In this document: positions 9,072 to 17,707 of the stretch, piece by piece | Layout: each line of letters opens with the position of its first letter | Numbering within the stretch: the first letter of the stretch is position 1 | NCBI GenBank assembly: GCA_902362455.1 | Contig: CABIWJ010000010.1 | Location: 27,855 to 91,854 of the forward strand | Length of the DNA stretch: 64,000 bases | Source of the DNA: Eubacteriaceae bacterium | Lineage (GTDB): Bacteria; Bacillota; Clostridia; Lachnospirales; Lachnospiraceae | Direction of reading: 5' to 3' | The notes under the pieces: model-generated | The model's input: the letters and a program-made list of their open reading frames with translations, nothing else | Database searches by the model: none | Told to the model about the DNA's origin: nothing | Program-made: the position numbers and the translations under genes

Positions 9072-11021
9072 TTATTTAGATTTTTCAGTAGAAAAACTAC
9101 TTACATGTTTAAATGGTTTAAATTCTCTGCCGCTGCCGCTGTAGAATCGGCTGAACATTTCGTAATACTCAAGACGTAATACCTGAATACCAACGATAAG
9201 TCCCTCAAGACAGATTACAAATAAGTTACCAAGAACTATTACTACCCAGTTAGGTGATGAGCTTTCAGCTTTACCTAACATAAGTACAACTTCCATCATA
9301 GATGCATGGCTGACTGCGAATGCACCAATACGGATAAATGATAATGTATTTGAAAAATAACTTAACAAAACTTCAAATAATTCGAAGAATGTCTGGGTAA
9401 TGAACATTCCAATACCTGTCTTTTCTTCCGGTTTTGTCTTAGTTATTAAATGTGTAAGTGGTTCTTTAAGTGCTATTAATATAAGAGGTACACCAAACAT
9501 TATGGCAAGTACAATACCTGCAGGAACTTTCTTGTGAGCCATTAATAATGCCACAACAGCTACAAGTGAACCATAGAATACAAAACCTGCGAGTGCGTTT
9601 GTATCAAAGAAAATGTTCTCTGTGTCTTTATTCTTAATTGCATTTGTTATATGGAAAATCATTGTTACTAAGATAAGGAACATACCAAATCCTATCGCAA
9701 CGACAAACACTGTATTTAATCGTCCAATAAGTGGAACACTTGACATTGCATCAACTGGCTTTAACCATACCGCGTGGATTACATCTTCAAAACCGAATAT
9801 ACTTCCGAACATAAAACCGAAGAATGTTGAGAATATACCACATGTTCCAATAATTGCTGCAAGGTCCATCTTCTTAAAGTAGTACAGAAGAAAGCCAGCA
9901 ATGACTAAAACTAATCCCTGACCGACATCACCAAACATTGCACCAAATATGAATGAATAAGTGAGTGCAACAAATATTGTAGGATCTAATTCGTTATAAG
10001 CAGGAAGTCCATACATCTTAATGTACATCTCGAAAGGTTTAAAAATCTTAGGATTCTTAAGCTTTGTAGGAGGTGTCTTGTCTTTTCTTCCTGAACGGTC
10101 CTCTACGATACATACGACATTATCATCATCTTTAATCTCACCTATGAATCTGTCGCAATCTTTTTCAGTCATCCAGCCACAAATGATATAGAATATTTCG
10201 CCATCATTATTCGTGTGGGTAGCCATCTTTCTTACATCAAAGTTCTCATATGCAATCTTAATTCTCTCATATGATGTAACAATTGCATTTTGTTCTTTTT
10301 GAACTTTGGCTTTAACCTGTTCATTAAGTCCTTCTATCTTAACACTTAAATCATTAATTCTATTAGTAAGGTCTTCACAGGCTTTCTCGGGGGTTCCGTT
10401 AACTTCATCAGGGATAAATGTTCTCTCAAAATGCATTGATGTATAAGTTGCATCAATTTTATTAGCTTCATCAACAGGAACGAAGTAAACACCCCAGACA
10501 TATTCATTGTCTGTAAGACATTTTTCAAAAACGGAGTTATCGTTATTAGACATATAATCTTCTAATTTTGAAAAATATTCTTTAGGAATTCGTCCAAATC
10601 TGAATTTGATATGTTTAAGATGTAAAATACTGCTTATATCATAATTCAAATCCACAAATGGATTAATCTTATTATATCTGTCCTCTAAGTTCTTCTTAAT
10701 TTCTTCAAGTTCAGCAATCTTATTCTGATATTTACGAACCTGACGGCTGGTCTTAGATATAATGTTATCTGCCATCTCGACAGTAATGTTATCTAAATAT
10801 GTTATATCCTTTGTATCTATATACGTAAGAAGTTCCTTTCCTTTAGATAAAAATTCTTTATACGGATTCGCCTCTAAATAAGGGGAAACATAATTAGATG
10901 ATTGTAATTCCAACATAGAATTTTCAAGATGTATTTCATATTTTGATAAATATTGATTTATAACTCTGTCGATATCATCATTAGGTCCGGTGATACTGAC
11001 GAATTTCATCTTTTCAATCAA
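9072..11021 (-). CDS. ntpI: V-type ATPase membrane subunit I (a)
   Basis: The 649-aa stator subunit that forms the ion half-channels against the c-ring. The N-terminal half (to about residue 350) is soluble with coiled coils that contact the peripheral stalks; the C-terminal half has seven or eight membrane helices including FGAMFGDVGQG and NTLSFIRIGAFAVSHASM, whose Arg is the essential residue of the ion path. A TTG start at 11021 sits eight bases from GGAGG, which lies inside the last codons of ntpC, so translation is coupled. Confidence 0.95.
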   Translation of the reverse strand: MIEKMKFVSITGPNDDIDRVINQYLSKYEIHLENSMLELQSSNYVSPYLEANPYKEFLSKGKELLTYIDTKDITYLDNITVEMADNIISKTSRQVRKYQNKIAELEEIKKNLEDRYNKINPFVDLNYDISSILHLKHIKFRFGRIPKEYFSKLEDYMSNNDNSVFEKCLTDNEYVWGVYFVPVDEANKIDATYTSMHFERTFIPDEVNGTPEKACEDLTNRINDLSVKIEGLNEQVKAKVQKEQNAIVTSYERIKIAYENFDVRKMATHTNNDGEIFYIICGWMTEKDCDRFIGEIKDDDNVVCIVEDRSGRKDKTPPTKLKNPKIFKPFEMYIKMYGLPAYNELDPTIFVALTYSFIFGAMFGDVGQGLVLVIAGFLLYYFKKMDLAAIIGTCGIFSTFFGFMFGSIFGFEDVIHAVWLKPVDAMSSVPLIGRLNTVFVVAIGFGMFLILVTMIFHITNAIKNKDTENIFFDTNALAGFVFYGSLVAVVALLMAHKKVPAGIVLAIMFGVPLILIALKEPLTHLITKTKPEEKTGIGMFITQTFFELFEVLLSYFSNTLSFIRIGAFAVSHASMMEVVLMLGKAESSSPNWVVIVLGNLFVICLEGLIVGIQVLRLEYYEMFSRFYSGSGREFKPFKHVSSFSTEKSK

Positions 11022-11022
11022 C

Positions 11023-12081
11023 TCATTTCACCTCCGAATTATACAATATATCGTTTATCTCTGATACCGGAAGTGAATACCTTACACACTCGGTAAGAGA
11101 TATTAATTTTGCTATCTCCTGATTCTTTTGGTGCAGATATGTATTGACACATGCAAGAGAATAAGGATTGTTTCTAAATGATAATGAATATATTTTATTC
11201 AGGTAAGTTTCATACATAGTTTCGTATGAATTATCATTTAATTCACTATCGTTATATGTTTTACCATAGTAAGTTGATTTAAGCATTTCAGACATAGCGT
11301 TTATGTTATCCACATTTACAAGCTGTTTTATCTGAGCTTTGCTTAATTTATAATTTACAGGTATGAGCATCGAATATATCTGTGCAGGTTTAAGATTATA
11401 ATATTTTTTACTTCTGTATATCCATTGAAGATTTAAGAGGTCTATCTTATAACCATAGGCTTCGGTTATGACTTTATGGTCAATTCCTTTCAGATATTTG
11501 TCACGACTGTTCCACATTGTCTCGAAATATAATAAATCTAATGCAAGCTCGTAATCAAATAATGATGGATTACTTCCCAAGTCGTGTATATGCTTCAAAG
11601 GTGCTGCATATTGTGTATTACTTATTGCTAAAACACATTCGTCTACTGAAGTAGATTTTGATATGGCATCAAGGTCTAAATCAGAAAAACGTTCAAAATA
11701 TGGCTTTATAACAGACAAATCCATAATTACTTTATGCTTATCTGTCAGTTCGCGAAACACCTGTTTTAAAATATGTGTTTCATATCTCATAAAATATATT
11801 TCTAAATATTTACGTTGTTTGACGGAGGCGAAATTATAAAGCTTACCAAAATCTTTATAGCTGGATAACAATAAGTAGCGTTCTAAGTCACCACGATGCA
11901 ATCCGTTAACGTCAACACTACTGAAGATGTCTTTATAAGATTTTAGGTTACCAATATAATTAACTACTTCTGTTACTGAGGACAGTCCCGCCATTTCAGT
12001 AAACATTTCATGAGTAATGAGATTGCTTTCCATTGCACGAACTTTAGTTGTAAGGCCACTGTAAGCTAATAGATTACTCAT
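11023..12081 (-). CDS. ntpC: V-type ATPase subunit C (d)
   Basis: About 352 aa, all-helical, the d/C subunit that caps the c-ring and docks the central stalk. Family features include an N-terminal SNLLAYSGLTTKVRAMES and repeated three-helix units with RD.. and Y-rich helices such as LNLQWIYRSKKYY. ATG at 12081 is eight bases from AAAGGAG; the last base of the upstream stop lies four bases before it. Confidence 0.88.
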   Translation of the reverse strand: MSNLLAYSGLTTKVRAMESNLITHEMFTEMAGLSSVTEVVNYIGNLKSYKDIFSSVDVNGLHRGDLERYLLLSSYKDFGKLYNFASVKQRKYLEIYFMRYETHILKQVFRELTDKHKVIMDLSVIKPYFERFSDLDLDAISKSTSVDECVLAISNTQYAAPLKHIHDLGSNPSLFDYELALDLLYFETMWNSRDKYLKGIDHKVITEAYGYKIDLLNLQWIYRSKKYYNLKPAQIYSMLIPVNYKLSKAQIKQLVNVDNINAMSEMLKSTYYGKTYNDSELNDNSYETMYETYLNKIYSLSFRNNPYSLACVNTYLHQKNQEIAKLISLTECVRYSLPVSEINDILYNSEVK

Positions 12082-12085
12082 CAAA

Positions 12086-12409
12086 TCACTCCTTTATAAG
12101 CTCGGCAAAAATATCCCCGGCCATCTTTGTGTGATTGGTTTTAAAAGCATCGTCTAATTTCTGTAAATCTTTTTCTGTGTTTGCTCGCATCTGCTTGAGA
12201 ATCTTGTCATTGTCTGCCTGAAGTTTCACTTTGAATTCTTCAATGTGTTTTTTAACATTTTCTTCAAGTTCTCTGTCGAGAGACTCTGTTTTCTCAGACA
12301 TCTCCTTAGCATAATCTTCCTTCTCTTTATCTGCTGAAGTAAGTATGCTTTCAGAAGCACTGTCTATCTTGGATAATTCGGAAATAACTTGTTCAACTTG
12401 ATATTCCAT
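12086..12409 (-). CDS. ntpF: V-type ATPase stalk subunit H/G (NtpF-like)
   Basis: First gene of the operon. A 107-aa almost wholly coiled-coil protein rich in Lys, Glu and Asp (KEKEDYAKEMSEKTESL, EENVKKHIEEF), the expected form of the G-type peripheral-stalk partner of subunit E. Family assignment rests on length, coiled coil and operon position rather than on a motif. AAAGGAG stands 11 bases upstream of the ATG. Confidence 0.8.
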   Translation of the reverse strand: MEYQVEQVISELSKIDSASESILTSADKEKEDYAKEMSEKTESLDRELEENVKKHIEEFKVKLQADNDKILKQMRANTEKDLQKLDDAFKTNHTKMAGDIFAELIKE

Positions 12410-12445
12410 GTATAATCACACTCCTTTTTCAATCCAATTATACGC

Positions 12446-12474
12446 ATAATACACCTTTAAAATAAAAATTTCAA
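12446..12474 (-). promoter_or_regulatory. Sigma-A-type promoter of V-ATPase operon
   Basis: On the minus strand TTGAAA, 17-base spacer, TATTAT, ending about 37 bases upstream of the first ATPase gene. The divergent trmB side has a weaker TTGAAA/TAGTAT pair (12527-12556, 18-base spacer). Confidence 0.7.
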
Positions 12475-12616
12475 CCACTATTTTGAAAATATGCTTATTG
12501 ATAATTTTCAAAAAAGGACTTTTTTTTTGAAAGATAATAAGGTATCATTTTAGTATATATAATAATTCAGTATATATAATAATATATCAGAAACGAGAGA
12601 AAGCAGGTATAATTTA

Positions 12617-13264
12617 GTGAGATTAAGAAATGTAAAAGGTTCAAGAGAAGCGATAGCAGAAAGTGAATTTACCATAAATGATTTTGCAGAGTATAAAGGA
12701 AAATGGAATGAAGTGTTTGGCAATGATAATCCGATAAGAATTGAAATCGGTATGGGTAAAGGTAAGTTTATAACGGAGCTTGCATTACAAAATCCGGATA
12801 TCAATTACATCGGAATTGAGAAGTATTCAAGTGTTTTAATCAGAGCAATTGAGAAGAGAAAGGACATAGAACTTAACAATCTCATATACATCAGAATGGA
12901 CGCAGTAGAAATATGTGATGCATTTGAAAAAGGAGAAGTGGACAGAATATATCTTAATTTCTCGGATCCATGGCCAAAGGACAGACATGCTAAGAGACGT
13001 CTTACATCTAGACAGTTTTTCGCCAGATACGATGAAATATTAAAACCTGATGGCAAAGTGGAATTCAAGACAGATAACAGAGACTTGTTTGATTTCTCTT
13101 TAGAGGAAATACCTGAAACAACATTTAAGATTGATGAATATACATTTGACCTCCATAGTGATAAGGAAGCCGATATCTATAAGGGGAATGTGATGACTGA
13201 ATACGAGGAGAAGTTCGTAGGACTTGGAAATCCTATCTGCAAGCTTGTAGCTTCGAGAAAATAA
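12617..13264 (+). CDS. trmB: tRNA (guanine-N7-)-methyltransferase
   Basis: Makes m7G46 in the variable loop of tRNAs using S-adenosylmethionine. The 215-aa protein shows the SAM-binding EIGMGKGKF, the substrate motif SDPWPKDRHAKRRL and the C-terminal TEYEEKF. The GTG start at 12617 begins the usual MRLRNVKG. It is divergent from the ATPase operon; the ribosome-binding site is AGCAGGT. Repeat family A copy 2 begins 13 bases after the stop. Confidence 0.96.
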   Translation: MRLRNVKGSREAIAESEFTINDFAEYKGKWNEVFGNDNPIRIEIGMGKGKFITELALQNPDINYIGIEKYSSVLIRAIEKRKDIELNNLIYIRMDAVEICDAFEKGEVDRIYLNFSDPWPKDRHAKRRLTSRQFFARYDEILKPDGKVEFKTDNRDLFDFSLEEIPETTFKIDEYTFDLHSDKEADIYKGNVMTEYEEKFVGLGNPICKLVASRK

Positions 13265-13276
13265 CCTCTTGCTTTT

Positions 13277-13371
13277 TTACTTACCAGGAAATTTCGTTGA
13301 AATTGTCCTGGTAAGTAAAAAACGCTCCGCGAGGATCGCACTTCGGAGGAGAATGTCGCAAGCGACATTCT
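13277..13371. repeat. Dispersed structured repeat, family A, copy 2
   Basis: Second copy of the element at 1101-1194 in the same orientation, also directly 3' of a plus-strand gene. The first stem is TTACTTACCAGGA with TCCTGGTAAGTAA, one base pair changed on both sides compared with copy 1; the final GAATGTCGC-AA-GCGACATTC hairpin is identical. The 200 bases that follow (13372-13570) are AT-rich with a possible TATAAT at about 13430 and no recognised gene. Confidence 0.8.
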
Positions 13372-13570
13372 ATATTCTATATCATATGTGTATATGCCAT
13401 ATGTCAAAAAAGTATTAAATGAATACATTATAATAGGAAGATATAGGTACCATATGAAATAGATATACTTAAATTTTTTCGAAAAATACAGAGATTAGAT
13501 ATATTTTTAAGGGTAATTTTATTAAGTATATTTTTTAGAAAACATATGGAGTTGTGAAAAGGGGAAAATT

Positions 13571-13720
13571 ATGGGTAGAAAATGTTTTTTTTGTAAGATT
13601 AGAAGATGTGGCAGAAGGAGATGTTGTCACAGGCATTTTGATGAAAGATGGTTCAACAGGTGTTGCTGCAATTTTAAGAAGTCTATGGACGAAGTATATA
13701 ATTTACTTAATCCAAAGTAG
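13571..13720 (+). CDS. 49-aa eight-cysteine basic micro-protein
   Basis: An ATG seven bases after AAGGGG opens a 49-codon frame with eight cysteines at 5, 8, 13, 18, 19, 31, 32 and 33, two His and a run of arginines between (CKIRRCGRRRCCHRHF). The CxxC and CCHRH groupings suggest metal binding or a disulfide-rich fold. No signal peptide is visible. An overlapping 70-codon frame (13554-13766) has no recognisable features and an ordinary composition; which frame is translated is uncertain, but this Cys/Arg pattern is unlikely to be chance in AT-rich DNA. No family recognised. Confidence 0.45.
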   Translation: MGRKCFFCKIRRCGRRRCCHRHFDERWFNRCCCNFKKSMDEVYNLLNPK

Positions 13721-13802
13721 AAAATATTTTAGATTATTTAGGATAATAGATATCAAGGTTCCATAAAGAATAAAAGATAGTGAAAATTGAGAATTATAAC
13801 TT

Positions 13803-13867
13803 AGAGATATAGGACAGAGCGTTTGATGGATGGGGATTAGACATCAAATACTCTGTTCTATATCTCT
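13803..13867. terminator. Long hairpin between convergent genes
   Basis: AGAGATATAGGACAGAG pairs with CTCTGTTCTATATCTCT, with an inner TTTGATG/CATCAAA stem. It lies between the Cys-rich peptide and the converging thioredoxin gene and probably ends transcripts from one or both sides; the T-tract is weak. Confidence 0.55.
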
Positions 13868-13950
13868 GTTTTGGCCTATAACTCTATAATTCGCAATTAG
13901 GTATATTTCGGATTAAATTTTCAACATCTTATTGTACTTTTCGGTATATT

Positions 13951-14271
13951 TTATAGGTTAAAGTATTTTTTAATCTTAGTTTCGACCACATTTTTAGTAA
14001 CGGCTTCTTCAAGTCTGCCTAACACTTTACCGTCTTTAATAAATAAAAGTGTTGGTATTGATAAAACACGATAGTCAAGTGCGACCATAGGATTTTCATC
14101 AATATTAATTTTGCCCATCTTAATTGAATTAATATATTTTTTTTCAATTTCATTTACAACAGGTGCCATAACCTTGCAAGGCATACACCAATCTGCATAA
14201 AAATCAACAATTACAGGCATATCTGATTCTAAAACTTCATTTTCGAAATTATCTGCATTTAAAATTTTCAT
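13951..14271 (-). CDS. Thioredoxin-like protein
   Basis: A 106-aa thioredoxin-fold protein with the redox site DWCMPCK and the cis-proline segment SIPTLLF. The central CMPC differs from the CGPC of housekeeping thioredoxins, which would shift redox potential, so it may be a secondary thioredoxin. ATG at 14271 is preceded by TTGGAG. It follows the AI-2E-type permease gene by 27 bases and is likely co-transcribed. Confidence 0.88.
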   Translation of the reverse strand: MKILNADNFENEVLESDMPVIVDFYADWCMPCKVMAPVVNEIEKKYINSIKMGKINIDENPMVALDYRVLSIPTLLFIKDGKVLGRLEEAVTKNVVETKIKKYFNL

Positions 14272-14298
14272 ACTATTCTCCAATCCGCATATTATAAT

Positions 14299-15474
14299 TT
14301 ATTTGACTGTTACATCTTCAACAGTAATATTTTTTTCAGTAAGTTTTCGGTTTATTACCCTGTCTGTAAGGAATGCGATTACCGCAACACATGGAACACC
14401 TAGAAACATTCCGATTGGTCCGGCAAGCCAGCCGCCTACAGTTATGGCAAATATTATCCAGACAGGACGAAGTCCGGTGCTTTCTCCAAGTATCTTTGGA
14501 CCGAGATATAAGCCATCAAATTGCTGTAAGGCAAGTATCAGTACACCGAAAACTAAAGCATATTTCCAATCAATGGTAAGTAATATAAGAACTCCTGGAA
14601 CTGCACCTATAAATGGTCCGAAATATGGAATCATATTTGTAATACCTACGATAACGCTTATAAGCATTGAGTATTTAAGACCTAGAATGTTCATAAACAG
14701 AAAGCACAGGAATCCTATTATGGTTGAATCAATTGTTTTACCAACGATAAATTTTCCAAAGATTTTATTACATTCGCTTAATGTCTGTGATATCTTATCA
14801 GCATGTGACTTCTTGAAGATAACATATATTACTTTTTTGCAATTAGTAAGAAGTCGCTGCTTATCGATGAGCATATAGCAGGATACCATAATTGCTATAA
14901 TCAGGTTAATAACCCATGAAATAACCGACATAGAAGTATTGTACAATAATGGCAGAATTGTATCAAGAGAACCCTGAACAAATTCAATTATTTTTGAACT
15001 GTTATCCTTAACAACTGATGTAATATATTCTATATCCCAGGTTGGATGTTCCTTACTGGTTTTATCAAGGAAATTAACAAGTTTGTCATAAGAACCCTGC
15101 ACACCATCATAAATATTCTTAAGACTTGAATATATCTCAGGTACAATAATAGAAATACATACTCCGATTATTCCAAGAACGATGACATATGAAAATAGTA
15201 TTGATAAAAATTTTCTGATTTTATCGGATTTAATCCTGAAAATTTTCTTAAGTAACTTGCCATCTATTAATTTAACAAGAGGATTCATTAAGTAAGCAAT
15301 AAAAATGCCAATTAGAAATGGTGAAAGCACATCAAGAATTTTGTGTACTGTCCGAAGTGTAGAACCCCAGTTCCATATAAGTTTAAATGCTATAATAGCA
15401 ACTATAAAAGTAATAAGAACATACATAGAAATGGTGTAATATTTCTTGTTCTTCTCGAATTTGTGTTTATCCAT
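14299..15474 (-). CDS. AI-2E family (UPF0118) membrane transporter
   Basis: A 391-aa integral membrane protein with about eight hydrophobic segments and the family signature in the C-terminal half (NMIPYFGPFIGAVPG, QQFDGLYLGPKILG). Members of this family export or exchange small molecules or ions (AI-2 in TqsA, Na+/H+ in others); substrate cannot be assigned. Start at 15474 has GTGGAGG. Upstream, 15475-15736 is AT-rich with no gene seen, and the left direct repeat of the tRNA-Lys island follows. Confidence 0.88.
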   Translation of the reverse strand: MDKHKFEKNKKYYTISMYVLITFIVAIIAFKLIWNWGSTLRTVHKILDVLSPFLIGIFIAYLMNPLVKLIDGKLLKKIFRIKSDKIRKFLSILFSYVIVLGIIGVCISIIVPEIYSSLKNIYDGVQGSYDKLVNFLDKTSKEHPTWDIEYITSVVKDNSSKIIEFVQGSLDTILPLLYNTSMSVISWVINLIIAIMVSCYMLIDKQRLLTNCKKVIYVIFKKSHADKISQTLSECNKIFGKFIVGKTIDSTIIGFLCFLFMNILGLKYSMLISVIVGITNMIPYFGPFIGAVPGVLILLTIDWKYALVFGVLILALQQFDGLYLGPKILGESTGLRPVWIIFAITVGGWLAGPIGMFLGVPCVAVIAFLTDRVINRKLTEKNITVEDVTVK

Positions 15475-15736
15475 TTTTACCTCCACTTTAAAATTTGAAA
15501 TTTATATAATAAATACTGAATATATAGATATATAACAAAATATATACCATATCAGACATTACATTTCTATGGTAAAAAATGTCTGAAATATAAAATAAAT
15601 TATATATAAAAGTATAACATATAAACGGAAGGTTGCAAAATAAATTTATGATAAAGTTATGGAGTTATATCACCTTGTAATGAGATTATTCCATAAAAAT
15701 AATATAACATAAAATATAAGTAAAAATTAATCAGTG

Positions 15737-15825
15737 AACACAAAAAAAGCACCTGCCCCGGAAGTCGAGCTTCCAAAACTGGTACTTCTAGTGCGCCTCC
15801 AGGGGTTCGAACCCTGGACACCCTG
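15737..15825. repeat. Left 89-bp direct repeat: displaced 3' half of tRNA-Lys plus its terminator
   Basis: Exact copy of 22841-22929. It holds the T-arm and acceptor 3' strand of tRNA-Lys and the terminator hairpin, then diverges at CACCCTG, within the anticodon arm. It is the displaced original 3' end of the tRNA gene and marks the left attachment site of the island. It cannot make a tRNA because the 5' half is missing. Confidence 0.93.
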
Positions 15826-16151
15826 TGTGACCTGATGAATTTTATTTAATTTTATTTCGCCTCAAATATTGTTATATTATGTGTCACAATGCCTTTATTT
15901 ATCAGCAGTTCAGGTGTTATAACCTGTTAAAGAAATTTAGTAACAAAATATAATATTTTTTAAAAAGTAGAAAATTTTGTGGGCAAGATTTTTGTTGTTG
16001 GAGCCTATATTGTACAAAAGTTAGTTTATAGAAATTCGGTTACTGAATTTATTTACAATAAATTTTTAACCTTGTTAACATGAGTTATATCTCTAATGTA
16101 ATTACTATTAACTACATTGATTTTTAACAATTTAATGAAAGGACATACTAT
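15826..16151. other. Left end of island, no gene seen
   Basis: AT-rich DNA without convincing coding potential. TTTGTGGGCAAGATT at about 15978 resembles one arm of the inverted repeat at the right end (22576-22609), so it may be a recombinase arm site or residue of a shared end sequence. Confidence 0.4.
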
Positions 16152-16310
16152 ATGCTGTCTACTGGTGAGCAGTGGAATCCGAGCGATCTTTACAAAATCG
16201 ATATGCCTGTAGCTCTTGTTGAAAAGCAAAAAGCAAAAGCTATCAAGTAAGCCAAGAAACTATTACAACGTGAAGGATTGCTTCCTCCTGATGAACCATT
16301 AGCTTCTTGA
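16152..16310 (+). pseudogene. C-terminal remnant of a transposase-like protein with in-frame stop
   Basis: An ATG-led frame of 32 codons (MLSTGEQWNPSDLYKIDM...) stops at TAA and continues in the same frame (AKKLLQREGLLPPDEPLAS) to TGA; TAA in place of CAA would restore one open frame. The wording resembles C-terminal ends of insertion-sequence transposases common in Firmicutes, but the family is not identified with certainty. Beyond it, to 16550, another short frame around 16450-16575 (WDAPELALTPDGLQ) may be a further fragment; nothing else is visible. Confidence 0.5.
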
Positions 16311-16550
16311 TCTAATTTCCTAACTCTATAACACTTCAAAAAGTTGCCTGCCTTAGACAGCTTATTTAAGTGTGCCTATTTATGGTCTTCCTCTACTTTC
16401 TTTCACACTAAACCTCCAAACTGTGTAATTTTATCTTACATCAGTTTAGAGGTTTACACAAACTTTGGGACGCTCCCGAACTTGCATTAACGCCCGATGG
16501 ATTACAAAATTTTGTAGATTCTATAAGAAATTTCTTTTCAATTTTAATTA

Positions 16551-16590
16551 ATTATTGCCAGTCCTATAATTAAATGGGACTGGCAATAAT
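16551..16590 (-). terminator. Hairpin downstream of subtilase gene
   Basis: ATTATTGCCAGTCC pairs with GGACTGGCAATAAT on the minus strand, 60-100 bases past the subtilase stop; likely the end of the island cargo operon. Confidence 0.65.
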
Positions 16591-16652
16591 ATCGTATTCT
16601 AAAATACCTTGATTCATAAATCATGATTACATTATTTAATAACTTGCTTTAT

Positions 16653-17690
16653 TTATCTTCTATTGTCTTTTTTTATTAAGTCAAAGGATTTCACATAACT
16701 TTTATTAGTATTATTTTTCATTAACTCCAATAAGTAATCATATTCAATTTCCGATTTATGAAGTTTTTTATAATAGTCCTTTATTAAAGCAGCATAACCA
16801 CTTGCTATTGCTGTAGACTGTGATGTTCCACTCGAAATAGTCGAAATGAGCTTATCATTTTCAACAGTCAAAGATTCAATGTCTACACCTGGATATTTAA
16901 CAATAGACTCCTTCTTATCCATCGTTATATTACATTCTTCCCATAATATTCCTTTTTCGTTAATACTTTGTACAGCAATAACTGTCTCCAACGAAGCTGG
17001 AAATAATAAATCTTTATTATCATAATCTCCTGCCGCTGCTAATATAGTAATCCCTTGTCTTTGCATTTCTGCAATTTGTTTAACTACTTGTTCACTATAG
17101 TTCATTCCTCCTAAGCTTATATTAACAATTGTAGCTTTTGAATTACTAATATACTGTAAAGCTTTCAACAAATAGTCATTATTTGTTAATCCTTCATCTG
17201 ATATCGCTTTAACAATTATTATTTTTGCTTTAGGAGCTATTCCATAAACTTCATTGTAACCATCTCCACACGCAATGCTAACCATTTCTGTTCCATGACC
17301 ATTATAATCATTTGTATTTCCTGAGTCATCAAGAACATTATATTTTCCCACGATTCTATCGCCTAGTTTCTTTGCATATGCATCAGAAATTCCTGAATCA
17401 ATAAACGCAATAGTCTGTGAATCACCTTTTGAATATTTTAGCAATTGATTATAATTCATTTTTTTTAAGTACCAATTGGATTCATTGTTACTTGTTACAA
17501 TCGTTATAACTGCAATTCCAACTCCTACAAATAGTAATATTCCTAAAATTATTATTATTATTGATAAAGGCTTAAAATTATTAATTGGCATAATACTTTT
17601 TTTCTTTAGAAAAAATATTACGCAGATAATCATGCATATTAAAAATATATACTTACCATATATACCATATTTATTGATTATTTCTATCAT
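16653..17690 (-). CDS. Membrane-anchored subtilisin-like (S8) serine protease
   Basis: A 345-aa protein with two N-terminal membrane segments (about 14-32 and 42-66) and an S8 catalytic domain. Counting from the chosen start, the triad is D98 (FIDSG), H132 (NGHGTE) and S290 (SGTSQSTA). The oxyanion residue, normally Asn in AAGN, is Asp (AAAGDY, D222), an unusual change that may slow or specialise catalysis. The Lys-rich loop between the two membrane segments suggests the loop is cytoplasmic and the protease domain outside. Start at 17690 has GAGGAG seven bases upstream; the frame runs back to 17741 but that overlaps the preceding gene. It follows the bacteriocin-like gene, so maturation of that protein or of a signal is the natural guess, not shown. 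Confidence 0.85.
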   Translation of the reverse strand: MIEIINKYGIYGKYIFLICMIICVIFFLKKKSIMPINNFKPLSIIIIILGILLFVGVGIAVITIVTSNNESNWYLKKMNYNQLLKYSKGDSQTIAFIDSGISDAYAKKLGDRIVGKYNVLDDSGNTNDYNGHGTEMVSIACGDGYNEVYGIAPKAKIIIVKAISDEGLTNNDYLLKALQYISNSKATIVNISLGGMNYSEQVVKQIAEMQRQGITILAAAGDYDNKDLLFPASLETVIAVQSINEKGILWEECNITMDKKESIVKYPGVDIESLTVENDKLISTISSGTSQSTAIASGYAALIKDYYKKLHKSEIEYDYLLELMKNNTNKSYVKSFDLIKKDNRR

Positions 17691-17707
17691 GATTTTTCTC
17701 CTCATGT

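Noticed and set aside
12617..13428. Minus-strand frames opposite trmB and long antisense frames opposite many genes
   Set aside because: They lie wholly opposite clear protein-coding genes with no start signals or domains and reflect AT-rich codon bias.
13554..13766. 70-codon plus-strand frame overlapping the Cys-rich peptide
   Set aside because: Ordinary composition, weakly spaced start signal and no recognisable feature; the overlapping Cys-rich frame is better supported, though not proven.
15737..15825. Second tRNA-Lys gene
   Set aside because: Only the 3' half of the tRNA is present; it is an attachment-site duplicate, not a functional tRNA.
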